NCBI GenBank assembly: GCA_038040395.1
Contig: JBBPIJ010000024.1
Coordinates: 1 to 24,085, forward strand
Length of the DNA stretch: 24,085 bases
Origin: VAXT01 sp038040395
GTDB lineage: Bacteria; Actinomycetota; Thermoleophilia; Gaiellales; Gaiellaceae
Reading direction: 5' to 3'
How positions within the stretch are numbered: the stretch's first letter is position 1; each line of letters opens with the position of its first letter. The notes below the pieces were generated by a model. That model saw nothing but the letters and a program-made list of their open reading frames with translations. It did not search any database and was not told the origin of the DNA. The translations under genes and the position numbers were made by a program. Shown here piece after piece: positions 1 through 7,315 of this stretch.

Positions 1-66
1 GGAGCGGACGAGGCCGGAGGGACCGCCGTCAAGTTCTACGAGCTACGGGACAACCTCGGGACCTAA
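1..66 (+). CDS. 3' end of an unidentified CDS (partial)
   Basis: The frame beginning at base 1 is open and ends in TAA at 64-66, giving a 21-residue tail that reads GADEAGGTAVKFYELRDNLG then T. The rest lies left of the window, so no family can be named. Third codon positions are mostly G or C, as in the neighbouring real genes. It is followed by about 85 bp before the next start. Confidence 0.55.
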   Translation, partial: GADEAGGTAVKFYELRDNLGT

Positions 67-151
67 GATAAGGGCCCCCAGGCGGGTCCGCCCTCGCGCG
101 AGCCTGCGATCTGTTAGGGATGAGGGGTTGGATCTACGAAGGGGAGGGAAG

Positions 152-1837
152 ATGAGAAGACTTGCAGCAGCTCTCGTGGCCGCTACCGTGGCCACGCTTG
201 TCCTTGCAGCCGGGTCCGCGCTCGCCGGCACCGGCGGCTCGACAGGCATCGCGCCATTGCGGCCGACGATCGGAACGGCGGTCGCGTTCGACAAGAGCCC
301 GCCGCTCCGCAGCATGCGAATGATCGCGCCCGGGGCGGGACAGCAGGCCTGGATGAAGCAAATGGCCACCGATCGCTCGTTGGTGGGGCGCGTCGCAAAC
401 ACCAAGCACCAGCTCGACGGGGCCCTCCAGAACGGAGCCGCCCCCAACGCGATGCCGGGGCCTCTGTTCACGTTCGAGGGCCCGAGCAACGAGAACAACC
501 GCAGCATCTTCGGGTTCCGCGTCAATCCGCCGGATCCGAACGGCGACGTCGGCCAGCACCACTACGTCGCCATGGTCAACCTGACCTTCGCGATCTACAC
601 GAAAACGGGTGGTCTGCTCTACGGGCCTGCCGACACGGGCACGCTCTGGCAGGGCTTCAGCGTCCCTGACTGCACGGATCCGAGCGGCGACCCGATCGTC
701 GTCTACGACGAGATCTCGAACCGCTGGATCCTGACGCAGTTCACGACGCGGGGACCGGAGTACTTCAACTGCGTCGCGGTCTCGACGAGCGCCAATCCGC
801 TCGGGTCGTACTACCGCTACGCGTTCTCGACCGGCGCCTTCTTCCCGGACTATCCGAAGTACGGCGTGATGCCGGAGGCGCTGTACATCACGACACGCGA
901 GTTCGGCCCGACCATCGAGTACCAGATCGGCGTCTACGCGATCAACCGGCACCAGCTGATCTCAGGCAACCCGAACCCGACGGTCGTCTCGTTCTACCTC
1001 GTCGACGGCGTCGATCCCCTCTACCTCCTGGGCGACGGCATCCTGCCCGCCGACCTCGACGGGAAGCGCATGCCGCCGCCGCACAGCCCCGAGTACTTCG
1101 CGGGGACGATGGACGACGACTACGTGTACGGAGCGCCGTACGACGCCGTCAACTGGTTCGCGGCGGACGTCGACTTCGCGCACCCGGACAGCTCGACCTT
1201 CGGGCTGACCGCGCAGCTCCCAACGGCGCCGTTCGACTCGAACTTCCCCTGCGCACCGGGCGCCCGTGACTGCCTGCCGCAGCCGGGAGTCGTCAATCCG
1301 GCGCAGTACCTCGACATTCTCTCCTACCGGCAGCGGCCGACCTTCCGGCTCCAGTACCGGAACTTCAAGACCCACGAGTCGCTCGTCACGAACCAGTCGG
1401 TCGAAGCGCGGCCGGGCGTCGCCGGAGTCCGCTGGTACGAGATCCGGAACCCGCAGGACCCCGTCATTCACCAACAGGGCACGTACGCTCCGACCGACGG
1501 CGTCCACCGCTGGATGGGCAGCGTTGCGCAGGACAAGTACGGCAACCTCGCCGCCGGCTACAGCGTCGTCAATGCGACCGACGTCTACCCCGGCATCCGC
1601 TACTCCGGGCGCCTGCCGGGCGACCCGCCGGGCGAGCTCTCGCAGGGCGAGGCGACTCTCCAGAACGGAACCGGCTCACAGCTGACGCTCAACTCGCGGT
1701 GGGGCGACTACACCTCGCTGAACGTCGATCCCCGCGACGACTGCACCTTCTACTACATCAACGAGTACTACGCGATCACGGAGCTGGCCGCCTGGCAGAC
1801 GCGCATCGGCGCGTTCAAGTTCCCAGGCTGCCGCTGA
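152..1837 (+). CDS. Secreted protein of unknown function, 561 aa
   Basis: The ATG at 152 is preferred over the upstream TTG at 128. It has a purine-rich ribosome site (GGGGAGGG) a few bases upstream and begins directly with a signal peptide: MRR, then a hydrophobic run rich in A, V and L, then an ALA-G cleavage site near residue 26. The mature protein is rich in Tyr, Asp, Pro and Asn. It has a segment around GDVGQHHYVAMVN and the statement-like block VVYDEISNRWILTQF, which resembles the repeats of large extracellular beta-propeller or adhesin-type proteins. Several Cys (PDC, FNC, FPC...RDC, DDC, C-terminal PGC) could form disulfides outside the cell. I do not recognise a named family or catalytic motif. 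It stands alone, with a strong hairpin directly downstream. Confidence 0.85.
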   Translation: MRRLAAALVAATVATLVLAAGSALAGTGGSTGIAPLRPTIGTAVAFDKSPPLRSMRMIAPGAGQQAWMKQMATDRSLVGRVANTKHQLDGALQNGAAPNAMPGPLFTFEGPSNENNRSIFGFRVNPPDPNGDVGQHHYVAMVNLTFAIYTKTGGLLYGPADTGTLWQGFSVPDCTDPSGDPIVVYDEISNRWILTQFTTRGPEYFNCVAVSTSANPLGSYYRYAFSTGAFFPDYPKYGVMPEALYITTREFGPTIEYQIGVYAINRHQLISGNPNPTVVSFYLVDGVDPLYLLGDGILPADLDGKRMPPPHSPEYFAGTMDDDYVYGAPYDAVNWFAADVDFAHPDSSTFGLTAQLPTAPFDSNFPCAPGARDCLPQPGVVNPAQYLDILSYRQRPTFRLQYRNFKTHESLVTNQSVEARPGVAGVRWYEIRNPQDPVIHQQGTYAPTDGVHRWMGSVAQDKYGNLAAGYSVVNATDVYPGIRYSGRLPGDPPGELSQGEATLQNGTGSQLTLNSRWGDYTSLNVDPRDDCTFYYINEYYAITELAAWQTRIGAFKFPGCR

Positions 1838-1847
1838 CGGACGCTTT

Positions 1848-1883
1848 GGCGCCACGGGCCTGCGACAGCGGGCCCGTGGCGCC
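1848..1883. terminator. Perfect 13-bp hairpin between two secreted-protein genes
   Basis: GGCGCCACGGGCC at 1848-1860 pairs perfectly with GGCCCGTGGCGCC at 1871-1883 around a 10-base loop. It starts 10 bp after the stop of the 561-aa gene and ends 27 bp before the next start. Only three Ts follow (ACCTTTC), so it is a GC-rich terminator of the kind common in actinobacteria and not a classical U-tract terminator. It would separate transcription of the two genes. Confidence 0.65.
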
Positions 1884-1910
1884 ACCTTTCGGTCTATCCT
1901 TCCGCTCGCC

Positions 1911-2828
1911 GTGAAGCGAATCCTCGTTCTCGGCGCGATCGGCGCCTCGCTCGCCGTCACAGGCGCGACCGACACGCAGTCGGCACGTCCGCCGACGCTC
2001 TTGACCTACGCCGTCGAGTCGAGCGGCAGTCTCTGCCTCGCCCGGGCCGACGGCTCTCGCCGCGTGAGGCTCACACGGGGCAAGGATCGGGCTCCCTCCT
2101 GGTCGCCGGGCGGGCGCTACGTCGTCTTCTCGCGACAGGTGGGCACAGCGTCGCGAATCCTCGTCGCTGACACGCGAGGCCGCGTCGTCCGTGGTCTCAC
2201 CCAAGCAGGCGCGTTCGCGGATCCCGCCTGGTCGTCAGACGGGAAGCGGATCGCCTACGTGTCTCGGGAGCGGCGGTCGCGCATCGTCATCGTCAGCACC
2301 GTAGGACGCGTCCTTGGCGAGCTTCTCGCCACCCCTGCGGCCTTCATCAGCAGGCCGGCGTGGGCGCCGGACGGTCAGCGGATCGCCTACGCGGAAGACA
2401 TCCAGACGGACGCCGGCACGGCCGGGACGAGCCGGATCGTGATCGTCAACGCCGATGGGAACGGACGGCGCGTTCTCGTGAACCAGGCCTCCGACCCGGC
2501 CTGGTCGCCGAACGGCTCGAAGATCGCCTACGTCGCGTACCCGTCGCGCTTGTCGGACACGGGCTCGATCGTCGTCGCGAACGCGGACGGAAGCGGTGCG
2601 CGTCACATCACGGCGGCCGGGGGGCCGGAATCGCGGCCCGCCTGGTCGCCTGGCGGGCAGCGGATCGCCTTCACGCGCGCAGCCAGCGGGAAGAGCACGA
2701 TCGTCGTGGCGCGGGCCGACGGCAGCAGTGAGCGAGTCGTCGTCGGCGCGCGAGGCTACGCCGCCGTCGACCCGGCCTGGCGGCCGGCCGTTCTGCTTCC
2801 GAAGGCGCGGCGCCGGGCCTGCTCCTAG
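1911..2828 (+). CDS. TolB-like PD40 beta-propeller protein, secreted or lipid-side
   Basis: A 305-aa protein starting at GTG 1911 (MKRILVLGAIGASLAV...), with a short signal peptide. The mature part consists of PD40/WD40-like blades, each built around a P(A/S)WSPxGxxIAYxS motif: SWSPGGRYVVFSR, AWSSDGKRIAYVS, AWAPDGQRIAYAE, AWSPNGSKIAYVA, AWSPGGQRIAFTR and a last partial DPAWRP. That gives about six blades, the usual number for a TolB C-terminal-type propeller. The N-terminal TolB domain and other partner domains are absent, so it is probably a stand-alone extracytoplasmic binding scaffold. Its ligand cannot be read from sequence. The C-terminus is basic (KARRRACS). Confidence 0.85.
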   Translation: MKRILVLGAIGASLAVTGATDTQSARPPTLLTYAVESSGSLCLARADGSRRVRLTRGKDRAPSWSPGGRYVVFSRQVGTASRILVADTRGRVVRGLTQAGAFADPAWSSDGKRIAYVSRERRSRIVIVSTVGRVLGELLATPAAFISRPAWAPDGQRIAYAEDIQTDAGTAGTSRIVIVNADGNGRRVLVNQASDPAWSPNGSKIAYVAYPSRLSDTGSIVVANADGSGARHITAAGGPESRPAWSPGGQRIAFTRAASGKSTIVVARADGSSERVVVGARGYAAVDPAWRPAVLLPKARRRACS

Positions 2829-2937
2829 CCTAGGGCGGCCGCCGAAACGGCCACCCCGGCTCTGAAGAACGGCAGTCGAGAGGTGGGGTTGGCCCCCGGA
2901 CAGCGACACGTCTTGCGTCAGTCCCTCAGGAACGGCC

Positions 2938-3546
2938 TCACTGGCGGCCATCGCGGCAGCCTGAACACTTCCTCGCGATGCCTCGAAGGCGGGTACACGG
3001 CACGAACGCGCCCCGCGAAGGTACCTGGGCCCGCCCGCCGGCCTTCGTCCTAATCGTTCGGGCGGAGCCAACGCTCGTTGTCGCAGAAGAGCCGAAACGC
3101 GACATCCGTCTCGAGACGAAACGTTCAAACCCGCACAGACCAAGGTCTGAAGCGGCGTTTTTCAGAATCGCATCATCGGGAAGCGATCTTGATGCTTTGC
3201 CCGATCGAGCTTGGTCGATGATGTGGAAGCGCACGACCGGAAGATGGAGCCAGTCGGGGAGGCGCGTCAGGCCGTACTCGACCGCATCGAGTAGTTCGAC
3301 CGCAGCGTCGTCCCTGCGGCTGAACAAGTGCACGCGGGCACTGCCCGTAGCGAACCGACCGCGCCAGCCGTCGAAGGCACACTCGATTGTCGTCTCGCCG
3401 AGCTTGCGGGCCTTGAGGTAGAAGACCCACTCGTGCCGCTTCGCAGCGCGGGCGAACTCTTCCTGCGCGAGCCCGTTGCGCCTGATCGGGTCGGACGTCC
3501 TGTTGGCTGCACGTGGAGTAGTACGCCCGGTCGCTGGCGGCGGCGC
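2938..3546 (-). pseudogene. Start-less coding remnant, family not recognised
   Basis: On the minus strand a 203-codon frame is open between a TGA at 3549-3547 and a stop at 2938. It contains no ATG, GTG or TTG before 3333. The part encoded by roughly 3480-3200 looks truly coding: it includes EEFARAAKRHEWVFYLKARK, then a GETTIECAFDGWRGRF segment and LPVVRFHIIDQ, with strong GC bias at third positions. The flanking parts look random. The simplest reading is a gene that lost its 5' end or was frameshifted. I cannot name the family. The rest of 2829-3748 shows no convincing gene apart from the short N-terminal fragment at 3680-3730. Confidence 0.35.
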
Positions 3547-3679
3547 TCAAGCACGTGCCTTTTGTCTAGCGGTTTTAGCGGGCGCGAGAGGCCGAAGCAT
3601 TGGCTCGGCGTCGGCGATGTGACGCGTTGCAAGCGTCCGGCCTCAGGCTGCGGACCGCGTTTTGGCACCCCACAGGGGT

Positions 3680-3730
3680 TAGCTCGCGGAGGAAGACGTC
3701 GATCTCAGGCGGGACGGACGGCTTCGGCAT
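3680..3730 (-). pseudogene. Truncated N-terminus of a gene divergent from bolA-grx
   Basis: Reading leftward from ATG at 3730 gives MPKPSVPPEIDVFLREL, which resembles the first residues of PPOX-class (F420/FMN-dependent) oxidoreductases, whose N-termini often read like P-x-x-P-P-E-x-D-x-F-L. After about 17 codons the similarity stops; the frame runs on as low-quality sequence to TAA after 52 codons. It lies 18 bp from the divergent BolA start, a normal position for a divergent gene. The family guess is from memory of sequence style and is weak. The truncation itself is inferred. Confidence 0.25.
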
Positions 3731-3748
3731 GCGTGTAGTCTGGCTGCT

Positions 3749-4336
3749 ATGGAGCGCCTGGATGGGTTGCTACGACAGGCTTTTCCCGACGCGAACGAGG
3801 TCTCCGTCGTCGACCGAACGGGCACCGGTGACCACTTTCAGGTGGTCGTTGCGAGCCCGGGCTTCGACGGGCTCTCGCTCGTCGAGCAGCACCGCCTCGT
3901 CTACGACGCCCTCGCGGAGCCGCTCGCGGACGGGACGATCCACGAGCTGAGAATCAAGACGAAAGGGAGTCAAATGAGCGAGATGCGCGAGAAGATCCAG
4001 CAGGTCATCGCGGACGAGCCGGTGGTCCTGTTCATGAAGGGCACGCCACAGAGGGCGATGTGCGGGAACTCGACGCGGGCGCTGGAAGCGCTGCGCCGCG
4101 CGGGCGCGCCGGTGACGACCGTCGACATCCTCCCCGACGCGCAGATCCGCCCGGAGCTCTCGGCGCTCTCGGGCTGGCCGACGATCCCGCAGATCTTCAT
4201 CCGCGGCGAGCTGATCGGCGGCGCCGACATCACGGAGGAGCTGGCGGAGTCGGGCGAGCTCGAGGAGAAGCTCGAGTCGGCGCTCGGCGCGGGCTACCGG
4301 AGCGGCCGCGCCGAGAAGACCGTCGCGGTCGCCTAG
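3749..4336 (+). CDS. BolA-monothiol glutaredoxin (Grx4-type) fusion, 195 aa
   Basis: Residues 1-75 form a BolA domain: the region DHFQVVVASPGFDGLSLVEQ is followed by HRLVYDAL and ends IHELRIKTK, matching the H-x-F, F-x-G and invariant-His features of the family. Residues 76-195 form a monothiol glutaredoxin: FMKGTP with the glutathione-contacting Lys97, the active-site segment C105-G-N-S, WPTIPQIF, and GGADI. BolA and Grx4 proteins normally bind each other and share a [2Fe-2S] cluster in iron-sulfur trafficking, so the fusion makes physical sense. The active site is CGNS where the family almost always has CGFS; the cluster-binding Cys is kept. The in-frame ATG at 3974 (Met76) is preceded by AAAGGGAG, so a separate Grx could also be translated. 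It acts in the cytoplasm. Confidence 0.9.
   Translation: MERLDGLLRQAFPDANEVSVVDRTGTGDHFQVVVASPGFDGLSLVEQHRLVYDALAEPLADGTIHELRIKTKGSQMSEMREKIQQVIADEPVVLFMKGTPQRAMCGNSTRALEALRRAGAPVTTVDILPDAQIRPELSALSGWPTIPQIFIRGELIGGADITEELAESGELEEKLESALGAGYRSGRAEKTVAVA
3961..3976 (+). promoter_or_regulatory. Internal ribosome-binding site and start before the Grx domain
   Basis: GAAAGGGAGTCAAATG: a purine-rich Shine-Dalgarno-like stretch (AAAGGGAG, 3962-3969) lies 4 bp before an in-frame ATG at 3974. That ATG falls exactly at the junction between the BolA and glutaredoxin domains. It may be a relic of two separate genes that fused by losing a stop, or it may still drive synthesis of free glutaredoxin. Confidence 0.4.
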
Positions 4337-4419
4337 CAGTAACGGTTGATCACGGGCGGCGACGCCGCCGCGACGCTGGCGAGCTGGTCGGGGCAGGTCG
4401 CGCGCATCTCCATTCGAGC

Positions 4420-5037
4420 GTGAATGTCCGGCTCGCGATCGGCCGTCGCTTTGCCCGGATTGCGACGACGCTCGTCGTCCGCTGGCCGCCGCTCTGGCGC
4501 TTGCTGCGGCGGCCGATGGAGCTCGAGTTCGATCTCCTGGCTCCCCGTTGGGAGACGATCCGAGCCGAACACAGCCTCGCACCGCTCGTCGCCGCGCTCG
4601 AGACAGTCCAGGCGCCCCGGCGCGCGCTCGATCTCGGCGCCGGCACAGGTGCCGGCGCATTCGCGATCGCCGAGCGCTTCCCGGACGCCGAGGTCGTCGG
4701 CGTCGACCTCTCCGGCGAGATGGTGGCCGAGGCGCGGCGGAAGCTTCCGGACTCCCTCCGCGGCCGCGTCCAATTCGAGCAGGCGGACGCCTCCTGCCTG
4801 CCGTTCGAGGACGGAGCATTCGACCTCGTCGTCCTGCTGAACATGATCCCGTTCTTCGACGAGGTGGCGCGAGTGATCGGGCCGGGCGGCCACGCCGTCT
4901 TCGTCTTCGTCCACGGGGCGGCGACCCCGATCTACGTCCCGCCCGAGCGTCTGCGCGCCGGTCTCGAGCATGGATTCTCCGACGTTGCCGAGCTCGCGGC
5001 CGGCGCCGGGACGGCCCTCGTTGCGCGCAGGCGCTAG
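4420..5037 (+). CDS. Class I SAM-dependent methyltransferase, 205 aa
   Basis: The core matches a Methyltransf_11/25-type Rossmann fold. Motif I is ALDLGAGTGAGAFAIAERFP, the acidic loop after strand 2 is VVGVDLSGEM, and later come QADASCLPFEDGAFDLVVLLNMI and VIGPGGHAVFVF. Short N- and C-terminal extensions give no substrate clue; small molecules such as quinones or natural-product intermediates are typical for the family. The start is uncertain: GTG 4420 gives a basic, hydrophobic N-terminus (MNVRLAIGRRFARIATTL), while ATG 4516 would begin at MELEFDLLAPRW. It ends in TAG at 5035-5037, sharing the palindrome CTAG with the stop of the convergent gene, so the two genes overlap by 4 bp. Confidence 0.85.
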   Translation: MNVRLAIGRRFARIATTLVVRWPPLWRLLRRPMELEFDLLAPRWETIRAEHSLAPLVAALETVQAPRRALDLGAGTGAGAFAIAERFPDAEVVGVDLSGEMVAEARRKLPDSLRGRVQFEQADASCLPFEDGAFDLVVLLNMIPFFDEVARVIGPGGHAVFVFVHGAATPIYVPPERLRAGLEHGFSDVAELAAGAGTALVARRR

Positions 5038-5264
5038 GCTTCCCGCCCTTCCTTCGGATCGACGAGCACCTCGGTTGCGGGGCGACCATTCTCTTCCAGC
5101 TCGGCGTAGTAGTTGTTCGCGAAGCGCATCACCTCGCCGACTTCCAGGTCGAGGCGATCGGCGAAGCGTTGAGCCTGCCGGCGTGCGCCGGCACTATCGC
5201 GGACCGGCTCGCCGCGTCCGGCCGAGGCGTAGCCCATCATCCCCGAGCCGTAGCGGGTCATCAT
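5034..5264 (-). CDS. Small protein, 76 aa, possibly the frameshifted body of a secreted protein
   Basis: Begins MMTRYGSGMMGYAS and continues through ARRQAQRFADRLDLEVGEVM to ATEVLVDPKEGREA. The last part (strand-like ATEVLVDP) resembles the end of PepSY-like or Met/Gly-rich periplasmic small proteins, where this block is usually followed by more sequence; that comparison is from memory. The preceding 29-codon ORF (5371-5282) encodes a clean signal peptide in another frame and stops 17 bp before this ATG. A one-base shift between the two would give one secreted protein with a GDGWMMTRYGSGMMG linker. So either two overlapping-style small genes or one frameshifted gene is present. The stop overlaps the convergent methyltransferase stop by CTAG. 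Confidence 0.55.
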   Translation of the reverse strand: MMTRYGSGMMGYASAGRGEPVRDSAGARRQAQRFADRLDLEVGEVMRFANNYYAELEENGRPATEVLVDPKEGREA

Positions 5265-5281
5265 CCAGCCGTCGCCGTCGT

Positions 5282-5371
5282 TCAGTCGCGGGTCGCCGCC
5301 CACGCGACCGATCCGACGAGCGCCGCGACCGCGGCCACGAGCACGCCGAGGGCGAGGCCGTTGACCTTCAT
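5282..5371 (-). CDS. 29-aa signal-peptide-like ORF
   Basis: MKVNGLALGVLVAAVAALVG then SVAWAATRD and a TGA. The basic start, hydrophobic core and AWA-A end are those of an export signal with nothing to export. A GTG at 5380 in the same frame overlaps the stop of the upstream SHOCT gene as GTGA, a typical translational-coupling arrangement. Because the next ORF resembles a mature secreted protein in a different frame, this is probably the 5' part of a frameshifted gene; an independent peptide is less likely. Confidence 0.5.
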   Translation of the reverse strand: MKVNGLALGVLVAAVAALVGSVAWAATRD

Positions 5372-5376
5372 CGTCC

Positions 5377-5517
5377 TCACACCCTCTCGGCGCGCGCGGT
5401 GCGCAGCTTCGCGCGCAGCTCGTCGTAGGCCGCCGGGTCGATCTCGCCCCGAGCGAGGCGCCGGTCCAGTATCTCCTCGGGGCGCTCGGGCGCGCTGACA
5501 TCCCCGCGGCTGCGCAT
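5377..5517 (-). CDS. Small SHOCT-like domain protein, 46 aa
   Basis: From ATG 5517 the protein reads MRSRGDVSAPERPEEILDRR then LARGEIDPAAYDELRAKL and a basic tail. The EEILxxRLARGEIDxxxYxxLxxxL pattern is the short C-terminal (SHOCT) domain, which normally sits at the end of small membrane proteins. No membrane segment precedes it here; the frame upstream of 5517 is open but looks non-coding. It may be a stand-alone domain or a truncated gene. The stop TGA (5379-5377) overlaps the GTG of the next ORF, so the three small ORFs at 5517-5034 probably form one transcript. Confidence 0.55.
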   Translation of the reverse strand: MRSRGDVSAPERPEEILDRRLARGEIDPAAYDELRAKLRTARAERV

Positions 5518-6235
5518 GCCTTCCCACAGCTGCGGCGCCGAACCCCACCGCGCGGAGGTGGTGTCGGCGCCGCGTTTCTTCGGATGGCGGGAGTGTTCAA
5601 GAACGGGTTGTCGCTTGCGCTGTCGAACGTCGCGAGGAAGGGCCGATGCGCTCGGTCTCGCGACCGCGTGCGGCGGCACCGCGGAGATAGGCCTGGATGC
5701 GTGTGTCCACCTCTTCAAGCCTACGCGCCGTCAGGTTGGGCGTTGGTACGAGCCGATCACCGACACGCCGGCCGTCGAGGCGCGCTCGAGCGGGGTCCCG
5801 CCGACCCCGTTGTTCGCCCGGGGAGGAAGCTCGACCACTCCTCGCGCGTCAGATTCCGTCCGGCGACGGCGCACGGGTGACTATCCACGCGTACTCACTG
5901 CCCCCCTTCGATGTCGACGCGGACTCCTACAAAACAGGAATGACAGGGGTAGAGCTTCGTACATCGAGCCAAGTCGTCGACCCCTTGAGATGGGTACACG
6001 CGCCTTCACCCAAGGAGGCCTGAGGTGTCCACCGTGCTTTCTTTCTGCGGGCTCTGGCGCGTTCGTCATGGGATGGCGACTCTCGCCGCAAGTTGTCTGC
6101 GCAGACGACGAACGGTAGTACCAATGAGAGTACGGGTTTGTCTCCGCGAGCTGCATCTCGCTGCTGGTTGTTGCAACGTCACATCGTGGACGTTGCAGGC
6201 AACTTCAGGTTGTTGCAACCAGTCGCGGCAGTTCC
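5518..6235. other. Gene-poor stretch without a convincing gene
   Basis: Frames are open on both strands but show no family motifs, poor codon bias and no ribosome sites. Local GC falls towards the right side. The only structured parts I see are GTTGCAAC-type repeats at 6166-6219 directly before the tRNA-Lys fragment. It may be a decayed mobile element. Confidence 0.5.
6166..6219. repeat. GGTTGTTGCAAC direct repeats and inverted repeat next to the tRNA-Lys fragment
   Basis: GGTTGTTGCAAC occurs exactly at 6166-6177 and 6208-6219, and a related palindromic GTTGCAGGCAAC at 6192-6203. TGCAACGTC (6172-6180) and GACGTTGCA (6188-6196) form a perfect inverted repeat. Such clustered short repeats 20-80 bp from a tRNA 3' fragment look like recombinase arm sites of an integrated element. 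The function is inferred from position. Confidence 0.45.
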
Positions 6236-6240
6236 CTCAG

Positions 6241-6284
6241 GACTTTTAATCCCAAGGTCGCAGGTTCGATCCCTGCCCGGCCCA
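6241..6284 (+). mobile_element. tRNA-Lys(TTT) 3' fragment, probable attachment-site scar
   Basis: The sequence contains a Lys-type anticodon loop (ACTTTTAATC), variable loop AAGGTCG, a full T-arm (CAGGTTCGATCCCTG) and the acceptor 3' strand CCCGGCCCA. The 5' half is missing: there is no GGGCCGG acceptor strand or D-arm within 40 bp upstream, so this cannot be a working tRNA. Isolated tRNA 3' ends are the classical product of integration of phages or genomic islands into tRNA genes. The intact tRNA-Lys is not in this window. Confidence 0.7.
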
Positions 6285-6344
6285 TCTTCTCGCTTCCCTG
6301 ACCGAGAGGAGTTCAGGCGGAGATCCAAGTCTTAGACTTTCGCC

Positions 6345-6776
6345 ATGACCGCGATGCCGCTGACCGGAGGTTGTCTCTGCGGCGCGGTTCGGTTCGAGGT
6401 GACCGAACCGCCGGTCACGGCCAGCTACTGCCATTGCCAGCGCTGCCAGCGCCGCACCGGCACCGCGGCCTCCGTCCAGGTGCGAATCGTCCCCGGGTCA
6501 CTGCGCGTGACCGCGGGTGAGGAGCTCTTGCGCGCGTTCGAACCGGAAGACGGGTTCCCGAAGTACTTCTGCTCCGCATGCGGATCGGCGCTCTGGAGCA
6601 GCCTTCCGGACACGAAGCAGCCGGTCGGGATCCGAATGGCCGCCTTCGACACCGATCCCGGTGTCAGGCCCGCATACCGTCAGTTCGTGGCCTACGCCGC
6701 AACCTGGGAGCCGATCCCCGGCGACGGGCTCCCGCGATATCCGGAGCGCGCTCCGCCGCAAGCTGGAGCCCGCTAG
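6345..6776 (+). CDS. GFA-family zinc protein (glutathione-dependent formaldehyde-activating enzyme-like)
   Basis: A 143-aa protein with the family's zinc-binding cysteines: GGC10LC12GAVRF, Y-C29-H-C31-xx-C34-xRRTG and YFC76SAC79GS. The spacing and the overall length match CENP-V/GFA-fold proteins. Members bind glutathione adducts in some cases, but many are of unknown substrate, so the name does not prove formaldehyde activity. It is cytoplasmic, with no signal peptide. The start may be ATG 6345 or ATG 6354; both lie before the GGCLCG motif. It is convergent with the MobA-like gene: the stop codons overlap slightly (6776 versus 6773). It sits directly after the tRNA-Lys fragment. Confidence 0.88.
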   Translation: MTAMPLTGGCLCGAVRFEVTEPPVTASYCHCQRCQRRTGTAASVQVRIVPGSLRVTAGEELLRAFEPEDGFPKYFCSACGSALWSSLPDTKQPVGIRMAAFDTDPGVRPAYRQFVAYAATWEPIPGDGLPRYPERAPPQAGAR

Positions 6777-7315
6777 CTCCTGACGCGAGCCCGCAGGCGG
6801 TCGAGGTCCCGCTCAGTGTCCACGTTTGTGAGGAGCGCGGAGTCGATTTCGATCGTGCGGGTGTCGAGCTCGCTCAAGGCTTCCTGCAGGTCGAGCCGCC
6901 CGGCCTCGAGGCACTGTTCGAGGACGGCCAGCGCGCTGCGGGCGTAGGCGCCCGGGAGCGGCCCGATCTGCGGAACGGCTGCCTCTGCACAGTTGGCGGC
7001 GAGCGAGTGCAGCGCCTCGGACGTCATGAGCGGGCAATCGACGGGCAGGAAGACAGCAATCTCGGTCGGGGAGACCCGCAGGCCCGCTATCACTCCCGCA
7101 ATCGGCGCACGGACGCTGATCCCGTCGTCGAGCAGCGGGAACGGCAATCCCAGCCGGTCGGCGTCCTTGCCCACCGCCAACCGGTGCTGGAAGGCCTCAC
7201 CCAGTATCCGCCAGGCTCGCTCCGCGAGCATCTCGTTGCCCAATGGGGCGAGCGCTTTCACGGAGCCGAAGCGGCGGCTCATGCCACCGAGGAGAAGGAT
7301 CCCGGTCGCGTCCAC
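6773..7315 (-). CDS. MobA-like molybdenum cofactor nucleotidyltransferase
   Basis: A 180-aa GT-A fold NTP transferase. The N-terminal nucleotide-binding motif is GILLLGGMSRRFGSVKALAP (LxGGxSxRxGxxKa). Further motifs are APIAGVIAGL, and AVFLPVDCPLMT, which carries the metal-binding Asp. MobA attaches GMP to molybdopterin; related MocA enzymes use CTP, and sequence alone does not separate them here. The GTG start at 7315 shares its G with the TAG stop of the MFS gene (TAGTG), so the two are translationally coupled. No other molybdenum cofactor genes are nearby. Confidence 0.82.
   Translation of the reverse strand: MDATGILLLGGMSRRFGSVKALAPLGNEMLAERAWRILGEAFQHRLAVGKDADRLGLPFPLLDDGISVRAPIAGVIAGLRVSPTEIAVFLPVDCPLMTSEALHSLAANCAEAAVPQIGPLPGAYARSALAVLEQCLEAGRLDLQEALSELDTRTIEIDSALLTNVDTERDLDRLRARVRS

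Noticed and set aside
4335..4412. Minus-strand tail MEMRATCPDQLASVAAASPP...RYC before a TAG
   Set aside because: Looks somewhat protein-like but is only 26 codons, overlaps the methyltransferase upstream region and has no support.
3770..5089. 439-aa minus-strand ORF
   Set aside because: Arg-rich shadow across the bolA-grx and methyltransferase genes, no family motif.
5516..6118. 200-aa plus-strand ORF in the gene-poor stretch
   Set aside because: No ribosome site, no domain, codon choice unlike neighbours; overlaps the SHOCT region and reads as chance sequence.
6246..6434. Minus-strand ORF ending GQGSNLRPWD
   Set aside because: Antisense translation of the tRNA-Lys fragment, a familiar false protein.
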